64,000 nt of DNA. It comes from Gigaspora rosea. Taxonomy: Eukaryota > Glomeromycota > Glomeromycetes > Diversisporales > Gigasporaceae. Under the pieces are notes generated by a model. The model did not search any database. It saw only the letters and a program-made list of their open reading frames with translations, and was not told where the DNA came from. The number at the start of each line of letters is the position of its first letter. The stretch's first letter is position 1. Shown here piece after piece: positions 1 through 12,899 of the stretch. The stretch spans positions 310,409-374,408 of the forward strand of contig QKWP01000031.1 in the NCBI GenBank assembly GCA_003550325.1, written 5' to 3'. The position numbers and the translations under genes are program-made.

Positions 1-574
1 AATATGTAATAAGATGTGTGGAGCAAAATTTTGAATACTTAAGGTCTCTTCAATCGAATAAGAGTACACGGTACTGTAATATGAAACTTTCAAGTTTATT
101 AGATATACTGTAGAATCGAATATAGAGATTATTAAAGTTTTTAAATTAACGATGATTATAACTTAATATAGAATATAGTTTAAAATGATCGAAATCAATA
201 AAGATATGATTCTCTACATGTAATAATATTCAGTGATATTTACTTTGAATTTTAATATAAATTTTAATTAAATTTCTTTGATTTTTGTTCGTTTCGTCGC
301 TTAATTTTTTTTTAAAATTAATGATTTTGATTGGCTGGTTAGCATGTGACAATCATCCAACATTTGTGTAACCATTTTCCATATTTGGGACGGTCTTACC
401 TCGATACGCAGCCTCGTGTAATTTTTCCTTTACATTACCTTGATTTTTTATTATGCAAATCGACTTTCCTTTATAATTGAAAAATGTCAATCATGCCAAA
501 ATTTATATGAATCTAATAAAAACTCATTTTTCAAAAAATTGTAAAAATGGGCCCTTTTAACTTGGGACACCCCA
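1..574 (-). mobile_element. Right end of a Tc1/mariner-like element, truncated by the window edge
   Basis: Read on the minus strand, the sequence just left of 574 starts GGGGTGTCCCAAGTTAAAAG, which looks like a mariner-type terminal repeat, and it abuts a TA. Immediately to the right (from 575) an AAA+ repeat copy begins mid-sequence, at the point matching about 8444 of the copy near 8 kb. This is what an insertion into that repeat would leave. No transposase is visible in the 574 bases present; the other end is outside the window. The family assignment is inference from the terminus and the TA junction only. Confidence 0.4.
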
Positions 575-1880
575 TATATCCATATATATAATACATATAA
601 ATTATATATTTTTCATCAAGTAGTTGATATTTTATTGGAACAAAGAAGTAAAAATGATGTGAACCGCACTGCTTTGGTGACAATATTCCTAAGATCATTA
701 GAATATCATCAAGGGATTTCCTTTCTTACAACAATCTGATTATTGCAATTATTTTTGTTAATTGAAAATTTCTGGACATTTATTTACAGCAGCTTTATCC
801 AATTTATATAGTTGAAAGGTTCATAAGGCTTTTCATTCCGTGAGCTCCCTCGTTTTGTCAATTTAATTAGATTATATCAATTTTTGTGCATACGTATTAA
901 TGCACAATTTTTACACCGAGGTTTAGTATAATCTTAAAATATGACAACCTTGATGAATTAGCACGTGACCAAGTTTGGCACATTTACTTAGATTGTGAAG
1001 ATGGTAAAGATAAAAGTCAAGTCGATATTAATAAATTAAAAGAGCGACAATTGAATGGTAGAGAAATAAAAAATGCTGCTCGAATTGCAAAGGTATAATA
1101 CTATAATTTCATTATTATCGATACGCTAGCATTTGCAAAATTTAAAATTTGCCGGAAGGATTTTTGTATTTTATATCACTTCCAGAAAGAATAAATTTTA
1201 TTCAAATTAAATTGCTTATCAAAAAAACACAATTTTTTGACATAACTAGGCTATCAGATATTTGATTTTATGCACGTCTGATATTTATGAATGGCATTTA
1301 CAAAATATTTCATTTCTTGATTATTGCTACAAAATCAGATTCTTATGCTGTTATCACTACATCACATTTAGACAAAATCTTGGATATTTCCATAAAGAAC
1401 CTTTAAGTATTCTGAATGGTTATTTCATAAAGATTTGTATGAGAGCTGTTAAGAATTATTGAATTGATTGTCTATTTTCATTGTTAAGTTTATAGTTTTT
1501 AAATCATTAGAAAATAGTATGAATTTTCTCCAATAAAGCTTAGAAATTTTCCTACTATATAATATGTATTCGGATTTTTATGACCCTTTATATTATCATC
1601 TATTGGAATTATTACAAGTGTGTTTTAAAACCATATTTTGGAAAGTAACATTTGTCATACTAAAAAATCATGGGATAAAAATATGAAACTTTCATAATAG
1701 ATATGACATTTATGTAAAATTTAATTAGTGGCATTATAAATTATTTTAGGATTTTAGACCCTCACAAGCGGAAAGTAATAAAATTTTGAATGATGAATTT
1801 TTAAGTAATGCCATCTAATCACAAAATATTTTTTTTAATAATTTATTAAGCATAAATGAAAAATTTATTAAAGCTTTTAT
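575..1880 (+). pseudogene. AAA+ ATPase pseudogene, copy A (3' part)
   Basis: Decayed remnant of a fungal AAA+ ATPase. About 625-730 still encodes VDILLEQRSKND and LEYHQGISFL-like pieces, the Walker B-following region of AAA+ proteins. About 948-1095 encodes a C-terminal piece ending KERQLNGREIKN, the helical-lid motif of this family. An intron-like gap separates the two. The 5' part with Walker A is missing, replaced by the element ending at 574. The remainder to about 1880 is the 3' flank shared with the copies near 9.0-11.0 kb and 27-30 kb. No open frame survives. Confidence 0.6.
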
Positions 1881-1911
1881 TTAATAATGGATAAAAATAA
1901 AATTGACGAAA

Positions 1912-2049
<138 letters not shown>

Positions 2050-2099
2050 AATTGCATAATAGCAGTTATGAATAAATTATACTAAAAAGTTATAATTCT

Positions 2100-3726
2100 G
2101 CGTTTGTAAAAATTCAGTGTATTTTTAAACTTAAATATATACAGTAAACTGGCAACGGATGAAAATAAAATACATTGTGTAAAATATTTATACTTTCCTA
2201 AATCTATATCTCTTTTTTATTGATATATCTTGAGCCTGCTATAGAGAGGCTTATTAAAGAATGATTTGGCCATTTTTATATTACTATTAAAACGGGGACG
2301 AAGCCACTAACATATGCACATAAATTCAATACGATTCATACTAGCGGGTGTGCTCTTGTTTTTTTTTATTAAAGCTTAATTTCATAATAAATAAACCCAT
2401 ATATTAAAGTTTAAATTTATAATTTAAACATAATTGTTTAGCAAAATATATCCGGAACTTCTATATCACCAGCAGTTTTTTTACGTATATTTTTGATAAC
2501 CTCGCACAAATTCTGTTATAATATATTGTTTGCTTATATAACTTTTCGGTAATCTTAGGTAACTTTTTATTGATCACATAGCTCGAATAACTCGACCAGC
2601 CATTTTTTTGAATCGAGTAATTTTTAACTCTTGAGTTAAAATATATTACCTATTTAATAAGATTTGAGAAAAAATATTCCTTTACCTATCGGAATATGAA
2701 ATATGCTCGTCATTGTAAATAGTAATTTAATTTTTAAAATTCAAAAAATAATTCGAATTATTGTACAGTTTTTTATGATACGAATGTCTAATTTTTTTCC
2801 ATATTATTCAGTGTGAAATTAAATCGGACTTTACAATGATTGGTTAGGTTTGTTTAATATTTTTCTGATCACATATTAAATATAAAATTTGATTGGCCGA
2901 TCAAACATAACATTTAATATATGACCAGAAAAATATTCACGATATTGATATTTACCTCACCAATAACTATAAATGATTAACTCGATCAAATGATTCAAGC
3001 AAAACTCGTACACTTTGAGTTTAATTCGCGATTAATGAGTTTTAGCATGAGTCCAACCATAAAAGTTGCACACTAAATTTTTGCATGAATGAATCATTTG
3101 AAATCACTATCAAATTAATCGGTTAATAAAATCAGGATTACTTAATAACTTTATATATATTTACCTACAATATTGTGTTATTTATTTATAAGTGGCCTGA
3201 ACATCTTGAAACTATTTTATTATAGCTCAAATTTATAGTATGATATGATATAATAATTAATATTACTGTGTCTTGATTTGAAAATATAAGCTCTGCTAAG
3301 AATTACATAAATTTAAATACTAAATCTAAAAAAAATAAAAATCACTAAAAAAAGTTTAAATTTTTATAACAAATTTTAATATCAGCTACTACAATTAATT
3401 TAAACTAAGTTCTTTAAATTATTACATGGTTATTTATTATAATTTATATAAGCTTTAAAATGTATAGTCAAATATATAATTGATACGTATTTTGCGATAT
3501 AACCTGTCACAAATAATAGGATTTCATATATAATACCTAAATATATTAAATAGATTAACTATCACATAAATCAATACAATTCATGGCTATTGGATTTGTT
3601 AATATTTTATTAAAACTTGATTTCTTATTAAAATATATGCATATATAAAGTATAATTTTTAATAAATACATAATAATAAACTTATATAATAAAATTTAAA
3701 TTTATCATTTAAACAAACCTGATTTC
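2100..3726. repeat. 3' flank of Sel1-kinase copy 1, shared among the array units
   Basis: No gene. The stretch matches 18.5-19.9 kb and, in its right part (from about 3230), 30.65-31.19 kb. It includes a segment around 2570-3060 with the marker CCTATCGGAATATGAAATAT that recurs near 6260, 18650, 22515 and 34090. A palindrome at 2857-2943 (arms starting TAATATTTTTCTGATCACAT and GAATATTTTTCTGGTCATAT on opposite strands) looks like a small MITE; it is also present near 18830-18915 but absent from the 6.2, 22.5 and 34 kb copies. Confidence 0.7.
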
Positions 3727-5789
3727 TTAAATATCATCCGGAACTTCTATAATACTAGCACTTTTAGAGATACCCAGTTTTGATAATTTAAACCAAATTT
3801 CTGATATATTATATGGTTTGCTCGTATATATATTGTTTAAATTTTCACTAATAATAGATGAATTTTTGTTGATTTCATCACTAGCTAAGAATTGCTTTTT
3901 TGTATTTCTATTGTTACTCTTATTTTTGATAATTCTTTCTAAAAATTGGTTACTTTTACTAATTCTCAACCATTCATTTAATATAGTAATTATTTTTTTA
4001 ATACTAGGCCGTTTTTCTGGATCAGAATTCATGCAATGATTTGCCAATTCAATATAGCAATCAGGAGTACCAGGTGCAAAATTTGGTCGTAATCCATTAC
4101 AAATCTTAACTACCAGATCAAAATCAAATTTATAATCATTAAAAGACCTTTGTCCAGTTGTCATCTCGACCATAATAATTCCAAATGAATAAATATCTGA
4201 TGCTTCTGTGTATGGCTTTTTTTGAAAAAGTTCTGGTGCAATATAAGGTAAAACTCCATGAATACGTTCCTCTTCTTCTTTTTCGTCGAGTGGTTTTGAT
4301 AAACCTAGATCAGTAATATATGCTTCATAATTTTCTTTTAGCAAGATATTTCCAGGATGTAAATCTCGATGTAAATATCCTTTTGAATGCATATGATAAA
4401 GATTAGACGCAATTTCATAGAGTATTTTTAATTTAATTTTCCATTCAAATTTAAAGATATTAGTAAGGTTTTTACTTAATGATCCATATTTTGCATAACT
4501 GAGCACTAAAATATAGTCATTTGTTTTTTCATCTCTAGATATTCCCAAATATTGTCCTAAACTATGACAAACCATTAACTAAAAAAAATAAATTAAATTA
4601 ATTTGAAATATTCGAAATTAAAAATAAATATCAAAATTTCCTAAACAAATACCTCATTTAAAAATGATTCTTTATTTTTATTAGAATCCTTTACAACCTT
4701 AATTGCTACTTCTTCATAAATTCCATATTGTTTTAGATATCTTGTTTTAAAAACAGTAGAAAACGCTCCTTTGCCTATTTCTTCAGTATTTTCAAATTTG
4801 TCATATTGTATCCAATGAAAAAATTCTTGTTTTTCTGCAGTAGTAATTTTTTCAGCAATGGCTGATTTTAAATACCATTCAAAAGCAATATCAATATTCT
4901 TTTCAACAATAATTCCTTTCCGGTAAAATTCACCAACATAATAGATTGAATCAGGATCCCCTATTTCCGCTGATTTTTTGTAATATTCAAGCGCTTTCTT
5001 TTCGTCCTTTTCAACACCTTTTCCACAATGGTAACAAGTTCCAACGTTAAATATTCCGACAGGATTTCCCATCTCTGCAGCTTTTTGATAATATATGAAT
5101 GCTTTATGTGCATCCTTTTCAACACCAATTCCTTTTTCATAACAATAACCAACACTATTTATTCCGTAAGCGTCTTCCATCTCTGCAGCTCTTTGAGAAT
5201 ACAAGAATCCCTTATGTTCATCCTTTTCAACTCCAGTTCCGTATTGATAACAATATCCAACACTACGTGTTCCTCTAGCATTCCCCATCTCAGCAGATTT
5301 TTGATAATAAATGAATGCCTTATGTTCATCCTTTTCGACTCCAATTCCTTTTTCATAATGACACCCAACATTACATAATCCACCAGAATTACCCACCTCT
5401 GCTAATTTTTGCTGATAATTGAATGCTTTACCTTCATCCTTTTCAACCCATTTTCCATATTGATAACAAATTGCAAGAATAAATTGAACTGTAGAGTTGA
5501 TTGGATTATCTAAACAAAATTTATAAATAATTTCTGGATTTTGCTTCTTCTTTATTAGAAATTGTTCTAATGTATCAAGAATTAAACATGAAGATTTGCC
5601 TTTCTTACTTTCTTCATTATACAGATTACACATATCATTAACAATTTCGGTTAGAAATTCATGTGAAAAATCCTGTAAATTAATATCTTTTAAATACAAT
5701 TGAGTATCATTGCTGGCTATTTGATTTATATCTGATGAACACTCGATTGTTTCAGGTTGATTTACAAATAAGTTATTGCAATTTGACAT
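3727..5789 (-). CDS. Sel1-repeat protein kinase, copy 1 (intact, two exons)
   Basis: Putative signalling kinase with an N-terminal Sel1 solenoid. Exons are 5789-4653 and 4578-3727, joined by a 74-bp GT-AG intron in phase 0; the product is 662 residues. Residues 1-102 are an unassigned helical leader, six 36-residue Sel1 repeats span about 103-314 (consensus GVEKDEHKAFIYYQKSAEMG), and the kinase domain runs from about 335. Visible motifs are the glycine loop GKGAFSTVF (339-347), the VAIK lysine (K364), HRDLHPGN (catalytic D451), DLG instead of DFG (D469) and APE (493-495). All catalytic residues are present, so activity is likely. The family is kinase-like of the fungal TKL type (inference). 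I chose the ATG at 5789 because a TATA box lies at 5836-5841, directly against the upstream in-frame ATG at 5834. Substrate is unknown. It is one of four tandem copies, all on the minus strand. Confidence 0.88.
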
Positions 5790-5835
5790 TTTGACGCAAG
5801 AAAAGTAAGTTGCATATCGATATAGTTGCATCAAA

Positions 5836-5841
5836 TTTATA
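5836..5841 (-). promoter_or_regulatory. TATA box of Sel1-kinase copy 1
   Basis: TATAAA on the minus strand, with its far edge 52 bp upstream of the chosen ATG. The same box and the same 52-bp spacing are kept in copy 2 (21837-21842). Confidence 0.6.
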
Positions 5842-7590
5842 CGCAGAGTTATGTATTACAGTATTACATTGCACAACTAGAGTTTTTATACTGTGTTAGG
5901 ACTTTTGTGTGACTAACTGTAATGAACAATTGAATTTTATGTCTAAACCTTGTTATATTGTGTTACTTTGACTTAAAATATTAAAAGTAACCAAAAATTC
6001 GGATCTCATAATCCGTTAAAAATTGCAGTGTAAACTTTAAAATAAGTTTACTATTTCTACTTTAATCAAAGTTGGTGTATTTATAACTCTAGAATATTTC
6101 AAGCACATTTGGATATTTGAGGCATTACTAGGTTACTAGTGATTGGTCTTATCAATTAGTTACTCGAATACTCGAATTTATCTTGATTCTAATTGTGTAA
6201 TTTGTAACGAGTCAAAATATATTACATATTTAATAAGACTTTGAAATAAACTTTCCTTTGCCTATCGGAATATGAAATATACTCGGCTTTGTAAATAATA
6301 AATTAACGATTAAAACTCAAAAACATAATTCGAATCGGTTAAAACTTGAAAAACTAAAAAGAATTAATTCGATCAAATAAACCGAGTAAAACTCGTACTC
6401 TTTGAGTTTAATTCGAGATTCATGAGTTTAGCACAAATTTAACCATTAAATTATTCACTAGATTTTTTCAATAATAGAATCATTTAAAATCACTATTAAG
6501 TAAATCATTTAATAAAAGTCAGCATCATATTGCTTTAATAATTTAATATATATTGACGAACAACATTGGGTAATATATTTATAAGCAATGTTTTTTCTTA
6601 AACAGTTGCCTGATCATCTTGAAACTATTTAATTAAAAGAACATTCACTTTAATTTACTGATATATATATAAAAGAAATAATGATCAATGATTACAGAAG
6701 TGATGTAATGAGATTATTAACAATGTACAAATCGATATCAGCAATTTTTCCATATTACCTGTGAGGATGAATGAATAATTATTAGTGAAAAACGTACTGT
6801 GATTAATGAAGTGCTTTTATTGGCGATCTTATTTTAAATTTGAATGATGCGAATGAGAATTATCGCTGATTGCATTAAATCTTATAAGGTTAAACTAATT
6901 AAAAACATAACATCTTTATTCTCATGTTTTTGTATAACATATCATATCTAAACTAATAAAAAATTTCAATGTAAAAATATCAAAATAATAAAAATTTCAA
7001 TGTAAACATATCGCTTAAATGATAAAAATTTAAATAAAAATTTCGATAAACTTTTTTTAATAACATTTAAATTTAAATTTATTGGATGCGCATAAACATT
7101 TTTGATTAATCAAGTAAGTATATTAATAAATAGTTATGGTTAATTATTAAATCAGTAAATAATAATAATCATTCGCATTTAGGCCATGTAAAATTTAATT
7201 AGTTGGTGTACATTTTCCAGTGGGTCAATTTGAAAACTTTTAAAAATGATTTTTTATATGTTTTAATAACAAATAATTTTTTGTAATTTTTTATAAAATT
7301 TTATTCATGAAATTTAAAGGCCGTGTGTGCATGTTAAATTCATGATTTGTATGCCATTAATTTAGACAAATTATTAATTTTTTTTAAAGCTTTAATAATA
7401 AAGATTTTATTGTCTTTTTTTTTTATTGAAAAAAATTACGATTAATTATTAAATTATTTAAACAAATTGACTTTTAATACTAGTTTCGAAAATTTTGGAT
7501 TAACGGTCAACGCCATTCGGTTTAAACTGAATAAGATTTATGCGGTTAATGATTCAATTAAAATAACTACTGTTTGATATTTCTTAAATT
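5842..7590. repeat. 5' flank of Sel1-kinase copy 1, shared among array units
   Basis: No gene. The stretch is collinear with 21.84-25.65 kb (which carries extra insertions) and 33.43-35.36 kb. It is very AT-rich with many short runs. About 7500-7590 holds the degenerate start of the next AAA+ unit. Confidence 0.7.
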
Positions 7591-7599
7591 TTTAGGAAT

Positions 7600-9030
7600 G
7601 GGCCAAAGTCAAATATATTTCCTTATTTAACCAATGAGATAAAAAAAGTGAAAAATTCAAGAAATGATGGTTAAACTAATTTCGGAATAATTCCAGGGAG
7701 GAAATTTGCCTAAATTCATTAAATATCAATCTTGGTTTGGTCCTACTTATTATAAAATTGATGGAACTTTTACTCTAATTAATCCAATTTGTGATAAGTA
7801 TTTAGCAAATTGTACTCCTGCAACCATCTAATAAGGGGGATTCTTCAAAAAGAAAAGTAAAAGAAGAGGAGCTTTAATGTGCTCCACATATTTCTTTGAT
7901 TACAGCTTTATTGCTAAAAAAATGTGTCAGATTTATTTTGGTAAATTGATTTAAATTTACTTACAATTGAATGTATTACTTTTTTTGTAATGAAATTAAA
8001 TATTATTATATGCATTTGATGATTTAATAATAAATACCAATAAAAAGAAATTATTATGAGTTTGGTAAATTCTGAACTTTTTGGAGGATTTGATTTGATT
8101 AGTGGTAAAGGTGGTGATTGCAATTTTTTTATTGCACGGGCCTCCTGAATGTATTTTTACAAATAAACCTTTTTAAATGATTATTCAAACTTATAGTTAA
8201 TTCAATGAATTAATTTAATAAATTTATTTAATGAACTATTTAATGAATTAAATTAGTTGGTAAACATTAACTTCTGAAGCTTTTTCTGAATATATGCATC
8301 GTCCCTTATACGCTGTCAGTGTAGCACCTAAAGAATTAGAAGATAAATTAAGTGAAATTCTTGAAGTTGCAAGTATTTGGAATGCTGTATGGTATTATTC
8401 TTTTATCAATGCAAACAAATGTAAATTTTGAAATATTAAATTTATATATCTATACATATAATACATATAAAAATATTTTATTTTATTTATTCTATTAAAT
8501 AGTTGATATTTTCTTGGAACAAAGAAGTAAAAATGATGTAAACACAAAGTTTTGATAGGAATATTACTAATATAATTAGAATATCATCAAGGAATTCTCT
8601 TTCTTACAGCCAATCGTGGTATGTATGATTATTGTAATTATTTTTGTTAATTGAAAATTTCTGGACATTTACTTACAGTGTTTTATCCAATTTATATGGC
8701 TGAAAGTTTAATAAGCCTTTCATTCCGTGAGCTGCCTTTCATTTTGTCAATTTAATTAGATTATCTCAATTTCTATGTGTACAGTATTAATGCACAACTT
8801 TTATACTGAGGATAAGCATAATTTTAAAATATGGCAACCTTGATGAATTAGCACGATCCAAAGTTAGAAGCACTTTCTTAGATTGTGAAGATGGTAAAGA
8901 TAAAAGTCAAGTCGGTATTGATAAATTAACTGTGACAATTGAATGGCAGAGTAATAAAAACTGCTGTTCGAATGGCAAAGGTATGACACTATAATCGTTA
9001 TCCTAGCATTTGCAAAATTTAAAAATTTGC
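7600..9030 (+). pseudogene. AAA+ ATPase pseudogene, copy B
   Basis: The most complete AAA+ remnant. In order: an N-terminal piece around 7690-7830 (GGNLPKFIKYQSWFGPTYYK), a region near 8050-8150 resembling GGFDLISGKGGD followed by LHGPP (start of Walker A, frameshifted and lacking GKT), a piece at 8290-8385 reading YMHRPLYAVSV then KLSEILEVASIWNAV, a piece at 8502-8610 (DIFLEQRSKNDV then LEYHQGILFLT), and the lid piece near 8840-8980. Order and motifs match fungal AAA+ ATPases. Stops, frameshifts and loss of the Walker A core mean no function. Confidence 0.65.
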
Positions 9031-9440
9031 TGGATAAGTTTTTGTATTTTATATCACTGCCAGAATGAATAAATTTTATTCAGATTAAAAAGTTAATAAA
9101 AAAAAACAATTTTTTTCCATAGCTAGGCTATCAGATATTTTGATTTTATGCACGTCTGATGCTTATGAATGGCATTGACAAAATATTTCATTTCTAGGCT
9201 ATTGCCATAAAAGCAGATTCTGATGTTGTTATCACTATATAACATTTAGAAAAAATCTTGGATTTTTAAATAATCTTTGAGTATTCGAATGGTTATTTCA
9301 TAAAGATTTATATGTGAGCAGTTGAGAATTATTGAATTGATAGTCTATTTCATTGTTAATTTCTTAGTTTTTAAATTATTAGAAAATAGTGTTTGTTTGA
9401 AATGAATTTTCTCCAATAAAGCTTAGAAAATTTCTTACTA

Positions 9441-10709
9441 CAGTGCCCGCCGTAAGTATCCGACCCGGTGTAACTTCACGTGCATTGTACATACAACCTT
9501 AAAATTTTCTCACGACAAACAATGATGCAAATGCTGATCATTCTTACCATTTGCAGGCAATTTATCCATTTACCAGAGCAATGTTCTCCGCCCAAATTCT
9601 GAACCTTTAAAATGCCTCTTCCGCAGCATAAGCGATATGAAATCATTTTTTTGCACTATCATTCCAAAGGTCCGAAGCTTGGGCTTGGTGCTACAGCAAA
9701 GATTGTAGGCTGTAGTAAGTCTACTGCGCTTTATTGGGTAAAAAAATGGGGGGAAACAAAAAATTTAAATGATGAACAAAAACCTGGTCGAAATCGGATC
9801 ACCACTCCGCGGCAAGATGCAAAAATCTTTAAGCTTGCAAGTGACAAAGAAAATGTAACTGCTGTTGAAATACAACAGGAAATGGAAAAACGGAATGTTA
9901 GCATTAGTGTACGCACTATTCAAAAGCGTCTACGTGAAGGTGGGGCAAAATATATGGTGAAACTTTCCAAACCACTTCTCACAGAGAAGCACAAAGAGAA
10001 ACGGCTAAAATGGGCAAAAGATCATCAGGATTTCGACTGGGACCAGGTAATATTTACAGATGAAAGTACATTCCGTTTGAATCAACCGCATCCAAGAACC
10101 TGGCAGTGGTCTGGGCGGCGTAAATTATGGCGGTCCGTGAAGCATCCGTTGAAGCTCAACGTGTGGGGTTGTTTTTCGTCTTCGGGCTTTGGCAAGCTGA
10201 TTTACTTTCAGCACAACTTGAATGCCAAATATATGGTTAAGATATATGAACAAGGTCTCCTCCCGTCTGCTGAGCTTCTTTTTGGGGCCAATTCGGATAA
10301 ATGGATTTTGCAAGAAGACAACGACTCGAAGCATTGTGCAACTTTGTCAAAGGATTGGAAGGAAGAAAACAACGTCAAGGTTCTTCCATGGCCATCTGTT
10401 TCCCCCGACCAAAATCCTATTGAAAATGTTTGGAGATTGTTAAAAATTAAAATAGCAAGAAAAAAAATTAGAACTCTTGCAGGATTAAAATCGTGTTTGG
10501 TAAAAGAGTGGAATGCATTAACCTGTGAACTTGCTACTAAATTAGTCCGTAGTATGGAAAGGCGGGTTGAGGCTTTAATTGAAGCCAATGGGGATTACAC
10601 AATGTATTAGTAGTCTAAATGAATCATGTATTTTTTAATAAAAAAAAAATAAAGTTTTATTTTGCCTCTCTTTGTGTTATAGGGGGTCGGATACTTACGG
10701 CGGGCATTG
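9441..10709 (+). mobile_element. Complete Tc1 transposon (1269 bp)
   Basis: Terminal inverted repeats at 9441-9465 and 10685-10709 begin CAGTGCCCGCCGTAAGTATC on both ends, with one mismatch (CAGTG versus CAATG). TA duplications lie at 9439-9440 and 10710-10711. The related repeat at about 1550-1562 shows the unoccupied target, CTACTATATAATATG, so the insertion is defined to the base. It holds one intact transposase gene. Its base composition is clearly less AT-rich than the surroundings, as expected for a recent arrival. Confidence 0.95.
9612..10610 (+). CDS. Tc1-family transposase (intact, DD34E)
   Basis: 332-residue cut-and-paste transposase that would bind the flanking terminal repeats and integrate at TA. 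Two helix-turn-helix regions are visible, about residues 25-46 (ATAKIVGCSKSTALYWVKKW) and 83-108, linked by a GRPR-like GRNR at 59-62. The DDE catalytic triad is D150 (in FTDES), D236 (in QEDNDSKH) and E271 (in NPIENVW). The last two are separated by 34 residues, the Tc1 signature. Length fits the family (about 340). The ATG at 9612 opens the frame 146 bp inside the left repeat, and the stop lies about 75 bp before the right repeat. No stop or frameshift, so it may be active. No intron is seen. Confidence 0.95.
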   Translation: MPLPQHKRYEIIFLHYHSKGPKLGLGATAKIVGCSKSTALYWVKKWGETKNLNDEQKPGRNRITTPRQDAKIFKLASDKENVTAVEIQQEMEKRNVSISVRTIQKRLREGGAKYMVKLSKPLLTEKHKEKRLKWAKDHQDFDWDQVIFTDESTFRLNQPHPRTWQWSGRRKLWRSVKHPLKLNVWGCFSSSGFGKLIYFQHNLNAKYMVKIYEQGLLPSAELLFGANSDKWILQEDNDSKHCATLSKDWKEENNVKVLPWPSVSPDQNPIENVWRLLKIKIARKKIRTLAGLKSCLVKEWNALTCELATKLVRSMERRVEALIEANGDYTMY

Positions 10710-11774
10710 TATATAATATGTATTCGGATTTTTATGACCCTTTATAAGTTATTATAAAACATACCTTAGAAAGTAAAATTTTTCATACTCAAAATCATGG
10801 GAGATAAATATGAATCTTTCGTAATAGATATTACATTTAGGCAAAATTCAATTGGTGGCATTATAAATATTTTAGGATTTAAGACCCTCACAAGTGAAAA
10901 GTATGAATGATGAGACATTTTTAAGTAATGGCATCCAAATCACAATATATATACATTTTTCATAATTTATTAAGCTTAAATGAAAAATTTTTTATTTATA
11001 GTTGTTTTCATAAATTGTGAGGCATCTGATAAAAAATTGGGTAAAATTTTTTTGACCAATTCGATTATAATTGTGATTTCGGAACAATAGATTCAATAAT
11101 ATATAACGATAAATTGATATCTACACCTAATTTAAGATCAACTGTCCAATATCCAATATTATGGAGTATCTTTAATTTAATTTCCATTCAAATTTAAAAT
11201 TATTAGTAAGGTTTCATTTAATGATCCATATTTTGCATAACTAAGTACTAAAATATAGTCATTTATTTTTTCATCTCTAGATATTCCCAAATACTATGAC
11301 AAGCTTCTAATTAAAAAAAAAAATAAATAAATTAGTTTGAAATATTCGAAATTAAAAAAAAATAAATTTTAAATTTTTTTTAAAAAATGGTTCTTTATTT
11401 TTATTAGAATACTTTAAATCTTAATGTATTGTTCATATGACCCATATTGGTTAAAATATTTTGTTCTAAAAACGGCAGAGAAAGCTCCTTTTCTTATCTT
11501 TTCAATATTTTCAAAATTATCATATGGTATCTAATGAAAAAATTCTTCTTTTTTTTTACAAGTATATTGTTCAGTAATGGCTGATTTTAAATACCATTCA
11601 AAAGCAATATCAATATTCTTTTCAGATATTTCCTTGACGGTAAAATTCACCGACACAATACATTCCATCAGCATTCTTATTTTCGCTGATTTTTTATAAT
11701 ATTCAAACGTTTCTTTTCATCTTTTTCAGCTCCAATTCCATTTTTATACCAATTTCCAACTATAGTTGTTAGAC

Positions 11775-11866
11775 GAAACCTTTTTTGCTTGGTGACAAAA
11801 GACGAAACCTAAGCCCCAAAATGACGAAACCTCAAATTCTGCTGACGAAAGACGAAACTCCCACTA
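11775..11866. repeat. Subterminal GACGAAAC repeats, left end of the hAT
   Basis: Four copies of ACGAAAC(C/T) within 90 bp. The right end (17060-17215) carries an inverted-sense array of GTTTCGTCACCTTTCGTCA units. Such clustered subterminal motifs are typical transposase-binding sites in hAT elements (family knowledge; binding here is inferred). Confidence 0.7.
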
Positions 11867-12059
11867 AAAAAAAAAAAAAAAAAAAAAAAAAGCGGATGGC
11901 TAGAATTTTATGATAATAGTAAATCCCTACTTCTTTTGCGAAAAAATCACTACTAAAAATCTGAGAAAATTTGTTTTTGATGGAGCTATCAATAAAAATA
12001 TTAAAATAATCATAATTTCAAATATTTAACTCATCGATAAATCATTAATGAGGCTTTTA

Positions 12060-12515
12060 TTTATATATTAATACTTAAAGTGTTTATTGACTTGTACGTA
12101 TATTTATGTTTTAAAAAGCCGTTTACAATAATTATAAATATATAGTTAAATAAGCAACTAGTATCTTAATTTATTATATTTAATACTGAAGATGTTTATT
12201 GGCTTGGCCCAGCTTGTATATTAAGGTTTTTTAAAAAGCCAATTACAGAAATTATAGATAGCAAATAAGCCATTAGCATCTCTCAACTATATGTTTAATG
12301 TGAAGATGTTTATTGGCTTGACCCGGCTTGTATATTTAAGTTTTAAATGCCAATTACAGAAATTTTAAACAACAAATAAGCCATTAGCATCTCTTAATTA
12401 TTATATTTAATGCTGAAGATGTTTATTGGCTTAACCCGGCTTGTATATTTAGTTTTAAAAAGCCATTAGAGAAAATTATAAATAGGCAAACAAGCCATTA
12501 ACATTTCTAAATATT
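12060..12515. repeat. Tandem repeat, about 4 x 115 bp, inside the hAT
   Basis: Each unit contains GATGTTTATTGGCTT, then CTTGTATATT, then AAGCCATTAGCATCT-like sequence. The first unit is the most diverged. It is followed at 12538-12660 by two copies of a roughly 65-bp unit containing CGATTCAACCAATTTTTCTC. No coding potential. Confidence 0.75.
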
Positions 12516-12899
12516 TAATGTAATAAAATTAGTAAATTTATCGATTCAACCAATTTTTCTCTTGAAAACTTTAAGACACAGCAATAAAATTTAATTTCAT
12601 AATTAAATTATCGATTCAACCAATTTTTCTCTTGAAAACTTTTAAGATACAGTAAAAAGTTTAATTTTATAATTCAAATTAATAGCTTTAAAATTTGATA
12701 CATAAGTAATTATCTAGCAAATAATAAACTTTTTAAAAATTTATAATATTGTTACCATATAGTTCCGAAATTAAGCACCACCTTCTCTATAATTATATTA
12801 TTAAATATAAATTACTTATAAAAATCATTTATTTTAGATTTATATAAAAGAGTTCTGATGAAGAAGTTAGTATTGCATCAACTTCAAATATAGATAAAG

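Larger units (their letters stand above)
9031..11150. repeat. 3' flank of AAA+ copy B, split by a Tc1 element
   Basis: Apart from the transposon at 9441-10709, this matches 1100-1880 and 27060-30300. It holds no surviving frame. Near 11150 it is fused directly to the middle of a Sel1-kinase second exon, which marks a deletion breakpoint. Confidence 0.65.

Noticed and set aside
5028..5383. Antisense or alternative-frame proteins over the Sel1 repeats
   Set aside because: The repeated DNA opens several frames; only the frame with the Sel1 consensus and kinase motifs is coherent.
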